A stretch of DNA of 64,000 nucleotides from positions 186,733-250,732 of the forward strand of contig NZ_LT985324.1 of NCBI RefSeq assembly GCF_900290275.1, in the 5' to 3' direction. Origin of the DNA: Prevotella merdae (lineage in GTDB: Bacteria > Bacteroidota > Bacteroidia > Bacteroidales > Bacteroidaceae). The notes beneath the pieces were generated by a model. It saw only the letters and a list, made by a program, of their open reading frames with translations. It was not told the DNA's origin and did not search any database. Numbering within the stretch: the stretch's first letter is position 1; every line of letters starts with the position of its first letter. Shown here in pieces: positions 7,600-16,010 of the stretch. The position numbers and the translations under genes were made by a program.

Positions 7600-9786
7600 A
7601 TGACTATGAAAAAGTCTATTATTCTAATTGCGGCGATGTGTATGACATCTGTTATGACATTCGCTCAAGACATCATCCGTGTGTCGACCGATAAGACCGA
7701 CCTTGTGATGAAAGTATCGCCTAAGGGTCGCCTTTACCAGGTTTATCTTGGCGACAAATTCTTGAATCCTGCCGATTACAACAACCTGAAGTGGGATGTT
7801 TATGCGGCATCAGATGGAGCTGTTTGCCAGCGTGGACACGAAGTGTATGCCACATCTGGAGCCGAGGATTTCTTTGAGCCTGCTGTAGCCGTAACTCATG
7901 CCGACGGCAACATGACCACCTATTTATATTATCAGTCATCTGAGCAGAAGGCTGTGAAGGGTGGCACCGAGACCATAATAACGCTTAAGGACAAGGTTTA
8001 TCCATTGACAGTGAAGCTTCATTATGTAGCTTATGCCAAGGAGAACGTCATCAAGGCATGGAGCGAGATATCGCATAAGGAGAAGGCCCCCATCACACTA
8101 TGGCGCTATAGCTCTACAATGCTCTACTTCAAGGCCAACAAGTACTTCCTTACCAACTATCATAGCGACTGGGCTAAGGAGGGACAGCCAGAGACCACAC
8201 AGCTGAGCACGGGCAAGAAGATTATAGATACAAAGCTTGGAACACGTGCAGCCATGCAGGCTGAGCCTTTCTTCGAGCTTGGCTTTGACGAACCTGCCAA
8301 GGAGAATGAAGGCAAGGTGATGCTTGGCACAATAGGATGGCCTGGCAATTTCCGCTTTACTTTCGAGGTGGACAACGTGGGAGCCTTACGCGTTATACCA
8401 GCCATCAATCCTTATGCTTCCGACTATAAGCTTAAGGCTGGCGAGGTATTCACTACTCCAGAGTTTATATTCGCTATGAGCGACAATGGTATGGGCGAAG
8501 CTTCGCGCAACCTGCACAACTGGGCTCGACAGTATCAGGTGAACATGGGTATGGACGACCGACTAACTCTCTTGAACAACTGGGAGAACACTGGCTTCGA
8601 CTTCGACCAGAAGAGTCTTGCCGAATTGATGAAGGATGCAAAGGATCTTGGTGTGGATATGTTCTTGCTCGATGACGGATGGTTTGCCAATAAGTATCCT
8701 CGTAAGGACGACCATGCTGGTCTTGGCGATTGGGATGCCACCAAGAGCAAGTTGCCTGAGGGTATACCAGGATTGGTAAGAGATGCCAAGAAGGCAGGAG
8801 TGAAGTTTGGTATCTGGATTGAGCCGGAGATGGTTAATCCAAAGAGCGAACTCTTCGAGAAGCATCCCGACTGGGTTATTATGCAGCCACAGCGCGAGAC
8901 ATATTATTATCGCAACCAGTTGGTGCTCGATATCTCTAACCCTAAGGTTCAGGATTATGTGTTTGGCATTGTCGACCGCATTATGACCGAGAATCCGGAC
9001 GTTGCTTACTTCAAGTGGGACTGCAATAGCGTCATTACCAATATCTACTCGCCTTACCACAAGCAGAATCAGGGCAACTTCTACATCGATCATGTGCGTG
9101 GCATCTACAATGTGCTCACACGTATACACAACAAGTATCCTAAGCTCCCGATGATGCTTTGCTCAGGCGGTGGTGGCAGAATGGACTATGAGATGTTGAA
9201 GTACTTTACCGAGTTCTGGTGTTCTGACGATACCGACCCATACGAGCGCATCTACATACAGTGGAGTCTGTCTAAGTTCTTCCCGGCTAAGACAATGGGC
9301 TCGCATGTAACCAACTGGAACAAGAACACATCAGTTAAGTTCCGCACCGATGTATGCAGCTCATGCAAGCTTGGCTTCGATATCGACCTCAAGTCGCTCT
9401 CGGCCGACGATTATAAGTTTGTGCAGCAGGCTGTAAAGAACTACAACGACATGAAGCCGATGATTCTTGAGGGCGACCAGTATCGCTTGGTTTCTCCATA
9501 CGAGGGTAGCCACTGCGCCATCAACTATGTAAGCAAGGACAAGCAGCGTGCCGTACTCTTTGCCTACGACTTGCATCCTCGCTACAAAGAACCACAGCTT
9601 AACGTGAAGCTTCAGGGCTTGGACGCCAACAAGATGTATACTATAAAGGAAACCAACCTTATGCCAGGCAAGGCTTCTGAACTTGAGTGCAACGGCAAGC
9701 AGTATAGTGGCGACTATTTGATGAAGGTTGGATTGAACGTATTTACAGCACAGGATGGCACAAGCCACGTGCTGACATTAGAGTAA
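7600..9786 (+). CDS. Secreted GH36 alpha-galactosidase
   Basis: A 728-residue glycoside hydrolase with a signal peptide (cleavage after TFAQ), an N-terminal beta-sandwich (about 25-290), a (beta/alpha)8 barrel (about 310-620) and a C-terminal beta domain. The nucleophile is D474 in YFKWDCN, the acid/base is D543 in WCSDDTDP, and the CSGGGGRMD loop lies between them: the hallmarks of GH36. It removes terminal alpha-1,6-galactose from raffinose-type sugars or galactomannan. Two possible starts exist, at 7600 and 7606 (MTMKK); the second gives the more usual signal peptide. It forms an operon with the receptor upstream and ends at the terminator at 9835-9888. Confidence 0.9.
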   Translation: MTMKKSIILIAAMCMTSVMTFAQDIIRVSTDKTDLVMKVSPKGRLYQVYLGDKFLNPADYNNLKWDVYAASDGAVCQRGHEVYATSGAEDFFEPAVAVTHADGNMTTYLYYQSSEQKAVKGGTETIITLKDKVYPLTVKLHYVAYAKENVIKAWSEISHKEKAPITLWRYSSTMLYFKANKYFLTNYHSDWAKEGQPETTQLSTGKKIIDTKLGTRAAMQAEPFFELGFDEPAKENEGKVMLGTIGWPGNFRFTFEVDNVGALRVIPAINPYASDYKLKAGEVFTTPEFIFAMSDNGMGEASRNLHNWARQYQVNMGMDDRLTLLNNWENTGFDFDQKSLAELMKDAKDLGVDMFLLDDGWFANKYPRKDDHAGLGDWDATKSKLPEGIPGLVRDAKKAGVKFGIWIEPEMVNPKSELFEKHPDWVIMQPQRETYYYRNQLVLDISNPKVQDYVFGIVDRIMTENPDVAYFKWDCNSVITNIYSPYHKQNQGNFYIDHVRGIYNVLTRIHNKYPKLPMMLCSGGGGRMDYEMLKYFTEFWCSDDTDPYERIYIQWSLSKFFPAKTMGSHVTNWNKNTSVKFRTDVCSSCKLGFDIDLKSLSADDYKFVQQAVKNYNDMKPMILEGDQYRLVSPYEGSHCAINYVSKDKQRAVLFAYDLHPRYKEPQLNVKLQGLDANKMYTIKETNLMPGKASELECNGKQYSGDYLMKVGLNVFTAQDGTSHVLTLE

Positions 9787-9834
9787 GAGGAAATGATATT
9801 GTAAGTAGATAGTTTTAACAAATAAGTTAGTTAT

Positions 9835-9888
9835 AAGCGAAGTCATGTCGATGCTGTATTCAGCGTTGGCAATGGCTTCGCTTTTTTC
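9835..9888 (+). terminator. Terminator of the alpha-galactosidase operon
   Basis: AAGCGAAGTCAT pairs with ATGGCTTCGCTT, with an inner ATGCTG/CAGCGT stem, followed by six Ts. Confidence 0.75.
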
Positions 9889-9894
9889 TTAATA

Positions 9895-9996
9895 TTATAA
9901 CATAACTACAGGTTTGCCATCTTGTTTGCATGGTTCCCATGCAGGATATAGTACAAAAATGTGGGATAATGGCAGTGTTTTGGGGTTTGGTATCAT
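9895..9996 (-). pseudogene. C-terminal fragment of a TonB-domain protein
   Basis: A 33-codon frame ends YPAWEPCKQDGKPVVML. The PAWEPGKQxGKPV stretch is the signature of TonB C-terminal domains such as the one in the BlaR1-like protein at 16-17 kb (SMPAWEPGKQKGKPVDV). Nothing else of such a gene is present, so this looks like a leftover 3' end. The Gly of the motif is Cys here. Confidence 0.4.
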
Positions 9997-10073
9997 TCGT
10001 TTGGGATTTATGTAATGTATATTTCGATATTAACACCATGTGCCTATTTTTTAGGATGTCACTTAGACAGAAA

Positions 10074-10292
10074 TTAGGTAAGAAAACCTACTCCGAGTAG
10101 AGGTAAGATTAATGTGCGGTCGGGCAATTCCTTACCCATTACCGACGACAGAATCAATGCCGGACACGTGATGTCAATAACTATTGATGATAACTTCTGG
10201 TCGAATCGGTCGCCCATGTAGCCAAGCTTGCACAAGGTATAGCCCAGCACAACAATGATGAATAGAATCACCATTACTTCGATGTTTTCCAT
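10074..10292 (-). pseudogene. N-terminal fragment of an AEC-family transporter
   Basis: From the ATG at 10292 the frame reads MENIEVMVILFIIVVLGYTL, CKLGYMGDRFDQKLSSIVID and ITCPALILSSVMG. This is the start of auxin-efflux-carrier (AEC) family permeases, normally about 310 residues and ten helices. The match ends at LLGVGFLT and a TAA follows. Only two of the ten membrane helices remain. No 3' part is found nearby. Confidence 0.6.
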
Positions 10293-10306
10293 ATAGCTGT
10301 TGTTTT

Positions 10307-10426
10307 TTACCATTTGCTGTTACCGCATCCGTCTGTAGGCAGATCATTCGGATCGGTATAGCCATTATTATCATAGCCATTATGCTCACACAAAAAGTAA
10401 TAGGATCGTTTTCTTCCTTGTTTCAT
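10307..10426 (-). CDS. Small ORF of unknown function (39 residues)
   Basis: ATG at 10426 to TAA at 10307, 24 bases after the vsr stop on the same strand, overlapping the upstream region of the AEC fragment. The product begins MKQGRKRSYYFLCEHNG and ends TDGCGNSKW, with a repeated NGY(D/T) pattern. I do not recognise it. It may be a real small gene co-transcribed with vsr or another gene end left by deletion. Confidence 0.25.
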   Translation of the reverse strand: MKQGRKRSYYFLCEHNGYDNNGYTDPNDLPTDGCGNSKW

Positions 10427-10450
10427 TTCATTTTATAGGTTTATTCTTTG

Positions 10451-10948
10451 TCAAGGAATATTATGGGGTTCCGCCGCCATGCTGCTCTCTTCCTCAGGCA
10501 GTTGGTAGCGGTGTGTAGTGTGGTCGTTAAGGAATATATGGTTGAGTGTGAAAGCCAGCGACTCCAATGTCTGCTGCCGTATAGCAGGCTTTAGTTGGCA
10601 CTCCCATATCGTGATGCAGTGCCATCCCATTTCGGCAAGCCGTTTTTGTTCCTTTCGGTCACGCTCGCGGTTGCGTTCTATCTTAGCATGCCAGAAGTCG
10701 GTGTTGGTCTTGGGCAATCGGTAGTACTGGCAACCCTCATGTCCATGCCAGAAGCAGCCGTTGACAAACACCACTGTGCGATACTTGCGCATTACAATGT
10801 CGGGACGACCGGGCAGGCGGGGATGGTTCAGCCGATAGCGAAATCCTCGGCCGAACAAGTAGTGCCGCACTATCAACTCCGGCTTTGTATCCTTGCTGTG
10901 TATAGACGCCATACAGCGATGGCGTTGCTCACGTGTCATCTTGTCCAT
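10451..10948 (-). CDS. vsr: Vsr-type mismatch/patch-repair endonuclease
   Basis: The protein (165 residues from ATG 10948) has the Vsr order of motifs: MTREQRHRCMASIHSKDTKP, then GFRYRLNHPRLPGRPDIV (catalytic Asp in GRPDIV), then VFVNGCFWHGHEGC (HGH) and FWHAKIERNRERD. Vsr nicks DNA 5' of T:G mismatches made by deamination of 5-methylcytosine, and normally accompanies a Dcm-type methylase. No methylase gene is in the window. The -7 box TACCTTTG at 10958-10965 rules out the longer frame starting at 10960 and leaves a very short leader. It diverges from the Exo-RecQ-UvrD gene with about 120 bp between the two starts. Confidence 0.9.
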   Translation of the reverse strand: MDKMTREQRHRCMASIHSKDTKPELIVRHYLFGRGFRYRLNHPRLPGRPDIVMRKYRTVVFVNGCFWHGHEGCQYYRLPKTNTDFWHAKIERNRERDRKEQKRLAEMGWHCITIWECQLKPAIRQQTLESLAFTLNHIFLNDHTTHRYQLPEEESSMAAEPHNIP

Positions 10949-10957
10949 TGCAGGAGA

Positions 10958-10965
10958 CAAAGGTA
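10958..10965 (-). promoter_or_regulatory. -7 box of vsr
   Basis: TACCTTTG on the minus strand, 9 bp before the ATG at 10948. A plus-strand counterpart TAATTTTG at 11019-11026 serves the divergent helicase gene. Confidence 0.55.
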
Positions 10966-11069
10966 TACATATTTTGTGACTTTTCTACAAGAATGTTATT
11001 ATGTTCAATATTATTTATTAATTTTGTATCATATATATTATTCTATTAATATGAACCTTTACCACTATT

Positions 11070-14000
11070 ATGTCACTTTGGAATAGAATCTTAGATACAA
11101 TAAATATAGGTGCTGCTTCACACTCTGCCGACAACGACATCACGTCCTTTACACGTGATGCCGACAGCTATGCCTTTGTGGACGTGGAGGTTGGCGTAAA
11201 GAATCATAAGATTCAAGACATTGGAGCGTTGCGCCATGATGAGGCTACTTTTCACAGGAATTCCAAGGCTGACTTGCTAGATTTCTTGTCTGATATAGAT
11301 TTTGTGTGTGGTCATAACATTGTGCATCATGACGCAAAATTTCTGTTTGGCGATAAGAGGCAGCGATGGGCACTTGTTGACACTCTGTATATGTCGCCCT
11401 TGTTATTTCCCGAACGACCCTATCATCGACTTGTGAAGGACGACAAACTGATGAGCGACGAGATAAACAATCCTGTCAACGATTGTGAGAAGGCACGCGA
11501 ACTACTATTTGATGAAATAGCCCATTGGCGTAGTTTGTCTGAAAGGAGGCAGCATATCTATGCCTCATTGCTCATTGGAATAGAAGAGTTTGACGGTTTT
11601 ATGCAGATGGTAGGGGCAGAGAGCAATGCCAATGATTCTTTAGTAGAACTGATACAGGCTGAATTTTACGGCAAGATTTGTGCTAATGCCGATATTAAGA
11701 CATTAGCAGTAAAATATCCTTGTGCGTTGGCATACGCCTTAGCTTTAATTGACACTACCGACCAACGATCGGTAACTCCTGCTTGGGTGTTGTACAATTA
11801 TCCTGAGGTGGAGTACGTTATACGCCAGCTTCGGCATACACGTTGTGCTGTTGGATGTGAATACTGTAACCGACAGCTTGACGCCCGCTATAACTTGAAG
11901 CGCTTCTTCGGATACGACTCGTTTCGTACTTATGATGGCGAGCCTTTGCAGGAAAATGCCGCATGTGCTGCTATTGACGGCAAATCATTGTTGGCGATAT
12001 TTCCAACAGGTGGAGGCAAATCGCTTACATTCCAATTGCCTGCTTTGATTGAAGGAGGTAGTGTACATGGATTGACAGTAGTAATATCTCCATTGCAGTC
12101 GCTCATGAAGGACCAGGTAGACAATCTTGCCGACCGTGGCATAACAGACGCGGTGACCATCAACGGATTGCTCGACCCTATATCACGCTCGCTTGCTATA
12201 GAGCGTGTGCAGAGCGGTGATGCTTCGTTGTTGTATATATCCCTCGAGATGCTTCGCTCGAAGACCATAGAGAAGATACTCATGGCTCGTCATGTGGTGA
12301 GGTTTGTCATTGACGAGGCACATTGCTTCTCGGCTTGGGGACAGGATTTTCGTGTTGACTATCTGTATATTGGCAAGTTTATCAAGGAATACCAAGAGCG
12401 TAAAGGTGTCGACATACGCATACCAGTGTCGTGTTTCACGGCGACGGCAAAGCAGAAAGTGGTTCAAGATATATGTGATTACTTCAAGCATTGGCTTGGT
12501 ATCGACCTGCAATTGTTTGCCTCGTCGGCTTCAAGAAAGAATCTGCGTTATAAGGTGATACACGTCGATACTGATGACGACAAGTATGCGCAACTTCGAG
12601 AACTTGTGCGGATGGCATCATGCCCGACTATTGTATATGTGTCGCGCACGAAGCGCACACACGAACTCGCTTCGAAGCTCACTCGCGACGGAATGAAGGC
12701 TCTGCCGTTCAACGGCAAGATGGATTCTGACGAGAAGATAAAAAATCAGGATGAGTTTATGTCGGGTAGGGTGGATATTATCGTGGCGACATCGGCTTTC
12801 GGCATGGGTGTAGACAAGAGCGATGTAGGTCTTGTTGTCCACTACGACATTTCAGACTCGCTTGAGAACTACGTACAGGAGGCTGGACGTGCTGGACGTG
12901 ACCCAAATCTCACGGCACAATGCTTTGTGCTATACAGCGATAACGACCTTGACAAGCATTTCATTCTGCTCAATCAGACGAAACTCAGTCTTAGTGAGAT
13001 ACAGCAGGTGTGGCAAGCCGTAAAGAGCTTTACACGCCAGCGTCAACGTGTGTGTTGTTCGGCGCTCGAAATTGCCCGACAGGCAGGTTGGGACGACTCT
13101 ATATCGGACATAGAGACTCGTGTGCGTACTGCTCTTTCGGCGCTTGAGCAGAGCGGTTATATAGAGCGTGGCAACAATGTGCCGCATGTTTATGCCACGG
13201 GTATTACTGTTAAGAACATGGATGAGGCACGTCGTCGCATCACCGCTTCGTCGCTGTTCGAGAAGGACGAGGTGGAGAAGGCTGTGCGCATAATAAAGTC
13301 GTTGATTTCGCAGAAGCATATCTCAAAGGCACTGGACTCTGAGGCAGAGTCGCGTATAGACTATCTTGCAGATATTCTTGGAATGAACAAGAGAGAGATT
13401 GTATCTGCTGTAGAGCGTATGCGTCAGGAGGGAATACTTGCCGACAGTAAGGACATTTCGGCTTATATGCAGGATGTAGGTTCGGAACGCAAGGCTAAAA
13501 ACTTGCTTGAGTATTTTGCTCAACTTGAGGAATACATAATAAAGCATATTCCTGACGAATCGCTGCGCATATCTTATAAGCAGCTTAACGACAATGCTGT
13601 GCGCGATGGATTGGACAAGTCTACGGAGAAGAACATCCGAACGTTGCTTTACTTTCTTGCCGTGAAAGGTTACACTCGCAAGAAGGAAGATGTGTCGCGC
13701 AATATTGTGGTAAGACGGCAGTCGGATATGGAATCAACCTTAAAGCGATTTGAAAAGCGTCTGAACATCTGCCGTTTTGTCGTGGACTGGCTCTACCGTA
13801 TGGCTGAGAGTATGGACGATGAGACAAAGAAGAGTGGGGCTGTACAGTTTTCGGTAGTAGAATTGCTTAATGACATTAAGACGGATGGACAATTGCTCTT
13901 CTTCGATTCTACAGATTTGCAGTTGGAAGATGTGGAGGAATCATTGCTCTACCTTTCTAAGATAGGAGCGTTGAAGCTCGAAGGTGGATTTCTTGTGCTC

Positions 14001-15944
14001 TATAATGCTATGGACATTCGCAGACTGAAGGACAATCGCTTGCGCTATAAGCAGGACGACTATCGTACGCTCAATGAATTCTACAAGCAGAAGATTCAGC
14101 AGATACATATAGTGGGCGAATATGCTAATCTGATGGTCAGCGACTATGACGCTGCCCTACAATATGTGCACGACTATTTTCAGATGGACTATCGCCAGTT
14201 CATCGGCAAGTATTTTAAGGGCAATCGTGTGAATGAAATCAACCGCAACGTTACTCCTGCCAAATACCGCGAGCTTTTCGGACAGTTGTCGGCTCGACAG
14301 AAAGAGATTATAGAGGACCGTGAGTCGCGTTGTATTGTAGTGGCGGCAGGTCCAGGCAGTGGTAAGACACGCGTTCTGGTGCATAAGCTTGCGTCGTTGC
14401 TCTTGCTTGAAGATGTGAAGCATGAGCAGCTGCTTATGCTTACATTCTCGCGTGCCGCTGCTACTGAGTTCAAGCAGAGACTGATGCAGCTTATTGGCAA
14501 TGCCGCCCACTTTGTTGAGATAAAGACATTCCATTCTTATTGCTTCGACTTGCTCGGGCGTATAGGCAATCTTGATGATGTGAGTGGCGTTGAGGCAAAG
14601 GCTGCCGAGATGATAAACAATGGTGAAGTGGAGCAAAACCACATCGGCAAGACGGTGCTTGTGATTGACGAGGCACAGGATATGGACGGTGACGACTATG
14701 CTTTGGTTTCGGCTCTTATGTCGGTCAATGAGGATATGCGAGTCATTGCGGTTGGCGATGACGACCAGAATATTTATGAGTTTCGTGGTTCAGACTCGAA
14801 GTTTATGTTTCAGTTGAGTAAGGAACCGGGTGGACGTTTCATTGAGATGACTGAGAACTATCGCAGCTCACGCCTTGTTGTTGGAGCAGCAAACGATTTT
14901 GTCAAGTCGGTAAGGTATAGACTTAAGACAGCCCAGATTTTGTCGATGAGTGATGATGATGGTGAGGTAAGAATAACACGTCATATCTCCAAATACATGT
15001 TTCTGCCCGTTGCCGACGACATAATGAAGCGTGGCAATGGAACTACGTGCATACTGACGCAGACCAACGAGGAAGCGGTTGTTATGCTTGCGTTGCTGAA
15101 CGGTCGCGGTGTAAAAGCCAAGCTGATACAGTCGTTGGAAGGATTGCGGTTTTCCAATCTGATGGAGATGCGTTATTTTATGAAGTGTGTTGACAGCAGA
15201 AAGCAGTCACCACTCATCGCTGATGAGGCATGGGAGGAGGCGAAGCAGAAGACTTTCAGCAAGTATGCTATGAGCAAGAGTCTGCAATACGTGCGTCGCT
15301 GCGTGGAGATGTTCGAGCAGACTAACCGTGCCAAATACTATAGCGACTTGCGAGAGTTTGTATTTGAGTCGTCGGTGGAGGATTTCTGTGATGTTTCAGA
15401 TGCCGAAGTGGTGGTATCTACAGTCCATAAGTCGAAAGGTCGTGAGTTTGACAATGTGTATATGCTGATATCCGATAAATTCAATCACACTGACGATCTA
15501 CTGCGTAGATATTACGTAGGAATAACCCGAGCTAAGCATAATCTGTATATCCATACCAATGGTGACGTATTCGACAGTATACATAATTGTCAGCGCATCA
15601 TGGATTCTCATCAATACGCTGTGCCGGAGGAAATTGTGCTGCAACTCTCGCACAAGGATGTATATCTTGATTATTTCAAATATAGCAAACAGGAAGTTCT
15701 TGCCTTGCGTAGTGGTGACGAACTTACTTATAAAGCTCCATATCTGTGTTGTGCTCCAACAGGCAAAGCCATAGCCCGACTCTCACAAGGCATGATAGAC
15801 AAACTTGCCAAATGGGAGACTAAGGGTTATAATGTTGCATCGGCAAGCGTACGCTTTATTGTGGCATGGAAATCAAAGAATGCAGCAAAAGAAGAAAAAG
15901 AATTGGCTGTTCTGCTTGCTGACTTGAAGTTGAGAAAGGTTTAA
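11070..15944 (+). CDS. Exonuclease-RecQ-UvrD fusion helicase
   Basis: A 1624-residue protein with three catalytic modules. Residues about 33-150 are a DEDD exonuclease-like domain: FVDVE (D38, E40), GHNIVHHD (D88) and NPVND (D138), but the usual catalytic His five residues before the last Asp is Asn133. Residues about 275-650 are a RecQ helicase: Walker A TGGGKS near 313, DEAH box with FSAWGQDFR, and EAGRAGRD motif VI. A winged-helix region with CC but no full RecQ zinc site follows. Residues about 1085-1530 are a UvrD/Rep SF1A helicase: GPGSGKT near 1094, DEAQD, GDDDQNIYEFRG, STVHKSKGREFD and YVGITRAKHNL. The exo-RecQ order is like human WRN. It diverges from vsr. The likely role is DNA repair or defence; no experimental function is known to me. 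Confidence 0.85.
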   Translation: MSLWNRILDTINIGAASHSADNDITSFTRDADSYAFVDVEVGVKNHKIQDIGALRHDEATFHRNSKADLLDFLSDIDFVCGHNIVHHDAKFLFGDKRQRWALVDTLYMSPLLFPERPYHRLVKDDKLMSDEINNPVNDCEKARELLFDEIAHWRSLSERRQHIYASLLIGIEEFDGFMQMVGAESNANDSLVELIQAEFYGKICANADIKTLAVKYPCALAYALALIDTTDQRSVTPAWVLYNYPEVEYVIRQLRHTRCAVGCEYCNRQLDARYNLKRFFGYDSFRTYDGEPLQENAACAAIDGKSLLAIFPTGGGKSLTFQLPALIEGGSVHGLTVVISPLQSLMKDQVDNLADRGITDAVTINGLLDPISRSLAIERVQSGDASLLYISLEMLRSKTIEKILMARHVVRFVIDEAHCFSAWGQDFRVDYLYIGKFIKEYQERKGVDIRIPVSCFTATAKQKVVQDICDYFKHWLGIDLQLFASSASRKNLRYKVIHVDTDDDKYAQLRELVRMASCPTIVYVSRTKRTHELASKLTRDGMKALPFNGKMDSDEKIKNQDEFMSGRVDIIVATSAFGMGVDKSDVGLVVHYDISDSLENYVQEAGRAGRDPNLTAQCFVLYSDNDLDKHFILLNQTKLSLSEIQQVWQAVKSFTRQRQRVCCSALEIARQAGWDDSISDIETRVRTALSALEQSGYIERGNNVPHVYATGITVKNMDEARRRITASSLFEKDEVEKAVRIIKSLISQKHISKALDSEAESRIDYLADILGMNKREIVSAVERMRQEGILADSKDISAYMQDVGSERKAKNLLEYFAQLEEYIIKHIPDESLRISYKQLNDNAVRDGLDKSTEKNIRTLLYFLAVKGYTRKKEDVSRNIVVRRQSDMESTLKRFEKRLNICRFVVDWLYRMAESMDDETKKSGAVQFSVVELLNDIKTDGQLLFFDSTDLQLEDVEESLLYLSKIGALKLEGGFLVLYNAMDIRRLKDNRLRYKQDDYRTLNEFYKQKIQQIHIVGEYANLMVSDYDAALQYVHDYFQMDYRQFIGKYFKGNRVNEINRNVTPAKYRELFGQLSARQKEIIEDRESRCIVVAAGPGSGKTRVLVHKLASLLLLEDVKHEQLLMLTFSRAAATEFKQRLMQLIGNAAHFVEIKTFHSYCFDLLGRIGNLDDVSGVEAKAAEMINNGEVEQNHIGKTVLVIDEAQDMDGDDYALVSALMSVNEDMRVIAVGDDDQNIYEFRGSDSKFMFQLSKEPGGRFIEMTENYRSSRLVVGAANDFVKSVRYRLKTAQILSMSDDDGEVRITRHISKYMFLPVADDIMKRGNGTTCILTQTNEEAVVMLALLNGRGVKAKLIQSLEGLRFSNLMEMRYFMKCVDSRKQSPLIADEAWEEAKQKTFSKYAMSKSLQYVRRCVEMFEQTNRAKYYSDLREFVFESSVEDFCDVSDAEVVVSTVHKSKGREFDNVYMLISDKFNHTDDLLRRYYVGITRAKHNLYIHTNGDVFDSIHNCQRIMDSHQYAVPEEIVLQLSHKDVYLDYFKYSKQEVLALRSGDELTYKAPYLCCAPTGKAIARLSQGMIDKLAKWETKGYNVASASVRFIVAWKSKNAAKEEKELAVLLADLKLRKV

Positions 15945-15960
15945 GTGTTAATACACAAAA

Positions 15961-16003
15961 AAGGGAATGTAAAAATACAGCAACAGTATTCTTACATTCC
16001 CTT
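15961..16003. terminator. Bidirectional terminator between convergent genes
   Basis: AAGGGAATGTAA and TTACATTCCCTT form a perfect 12-bp stem, flanked by As on one side and Ts on the other. It separates the helicase gene from the BlaR-like gene. Confidence 0.8.
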
Positions 16004-16010
16004 TTCTCAA

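Noticed and set aside
10451..10960. Complete restriction-modification or Dcm/Vsr unit
   Set aside because: No methylase gene in the window; only the Vsr-type nuclease is present.
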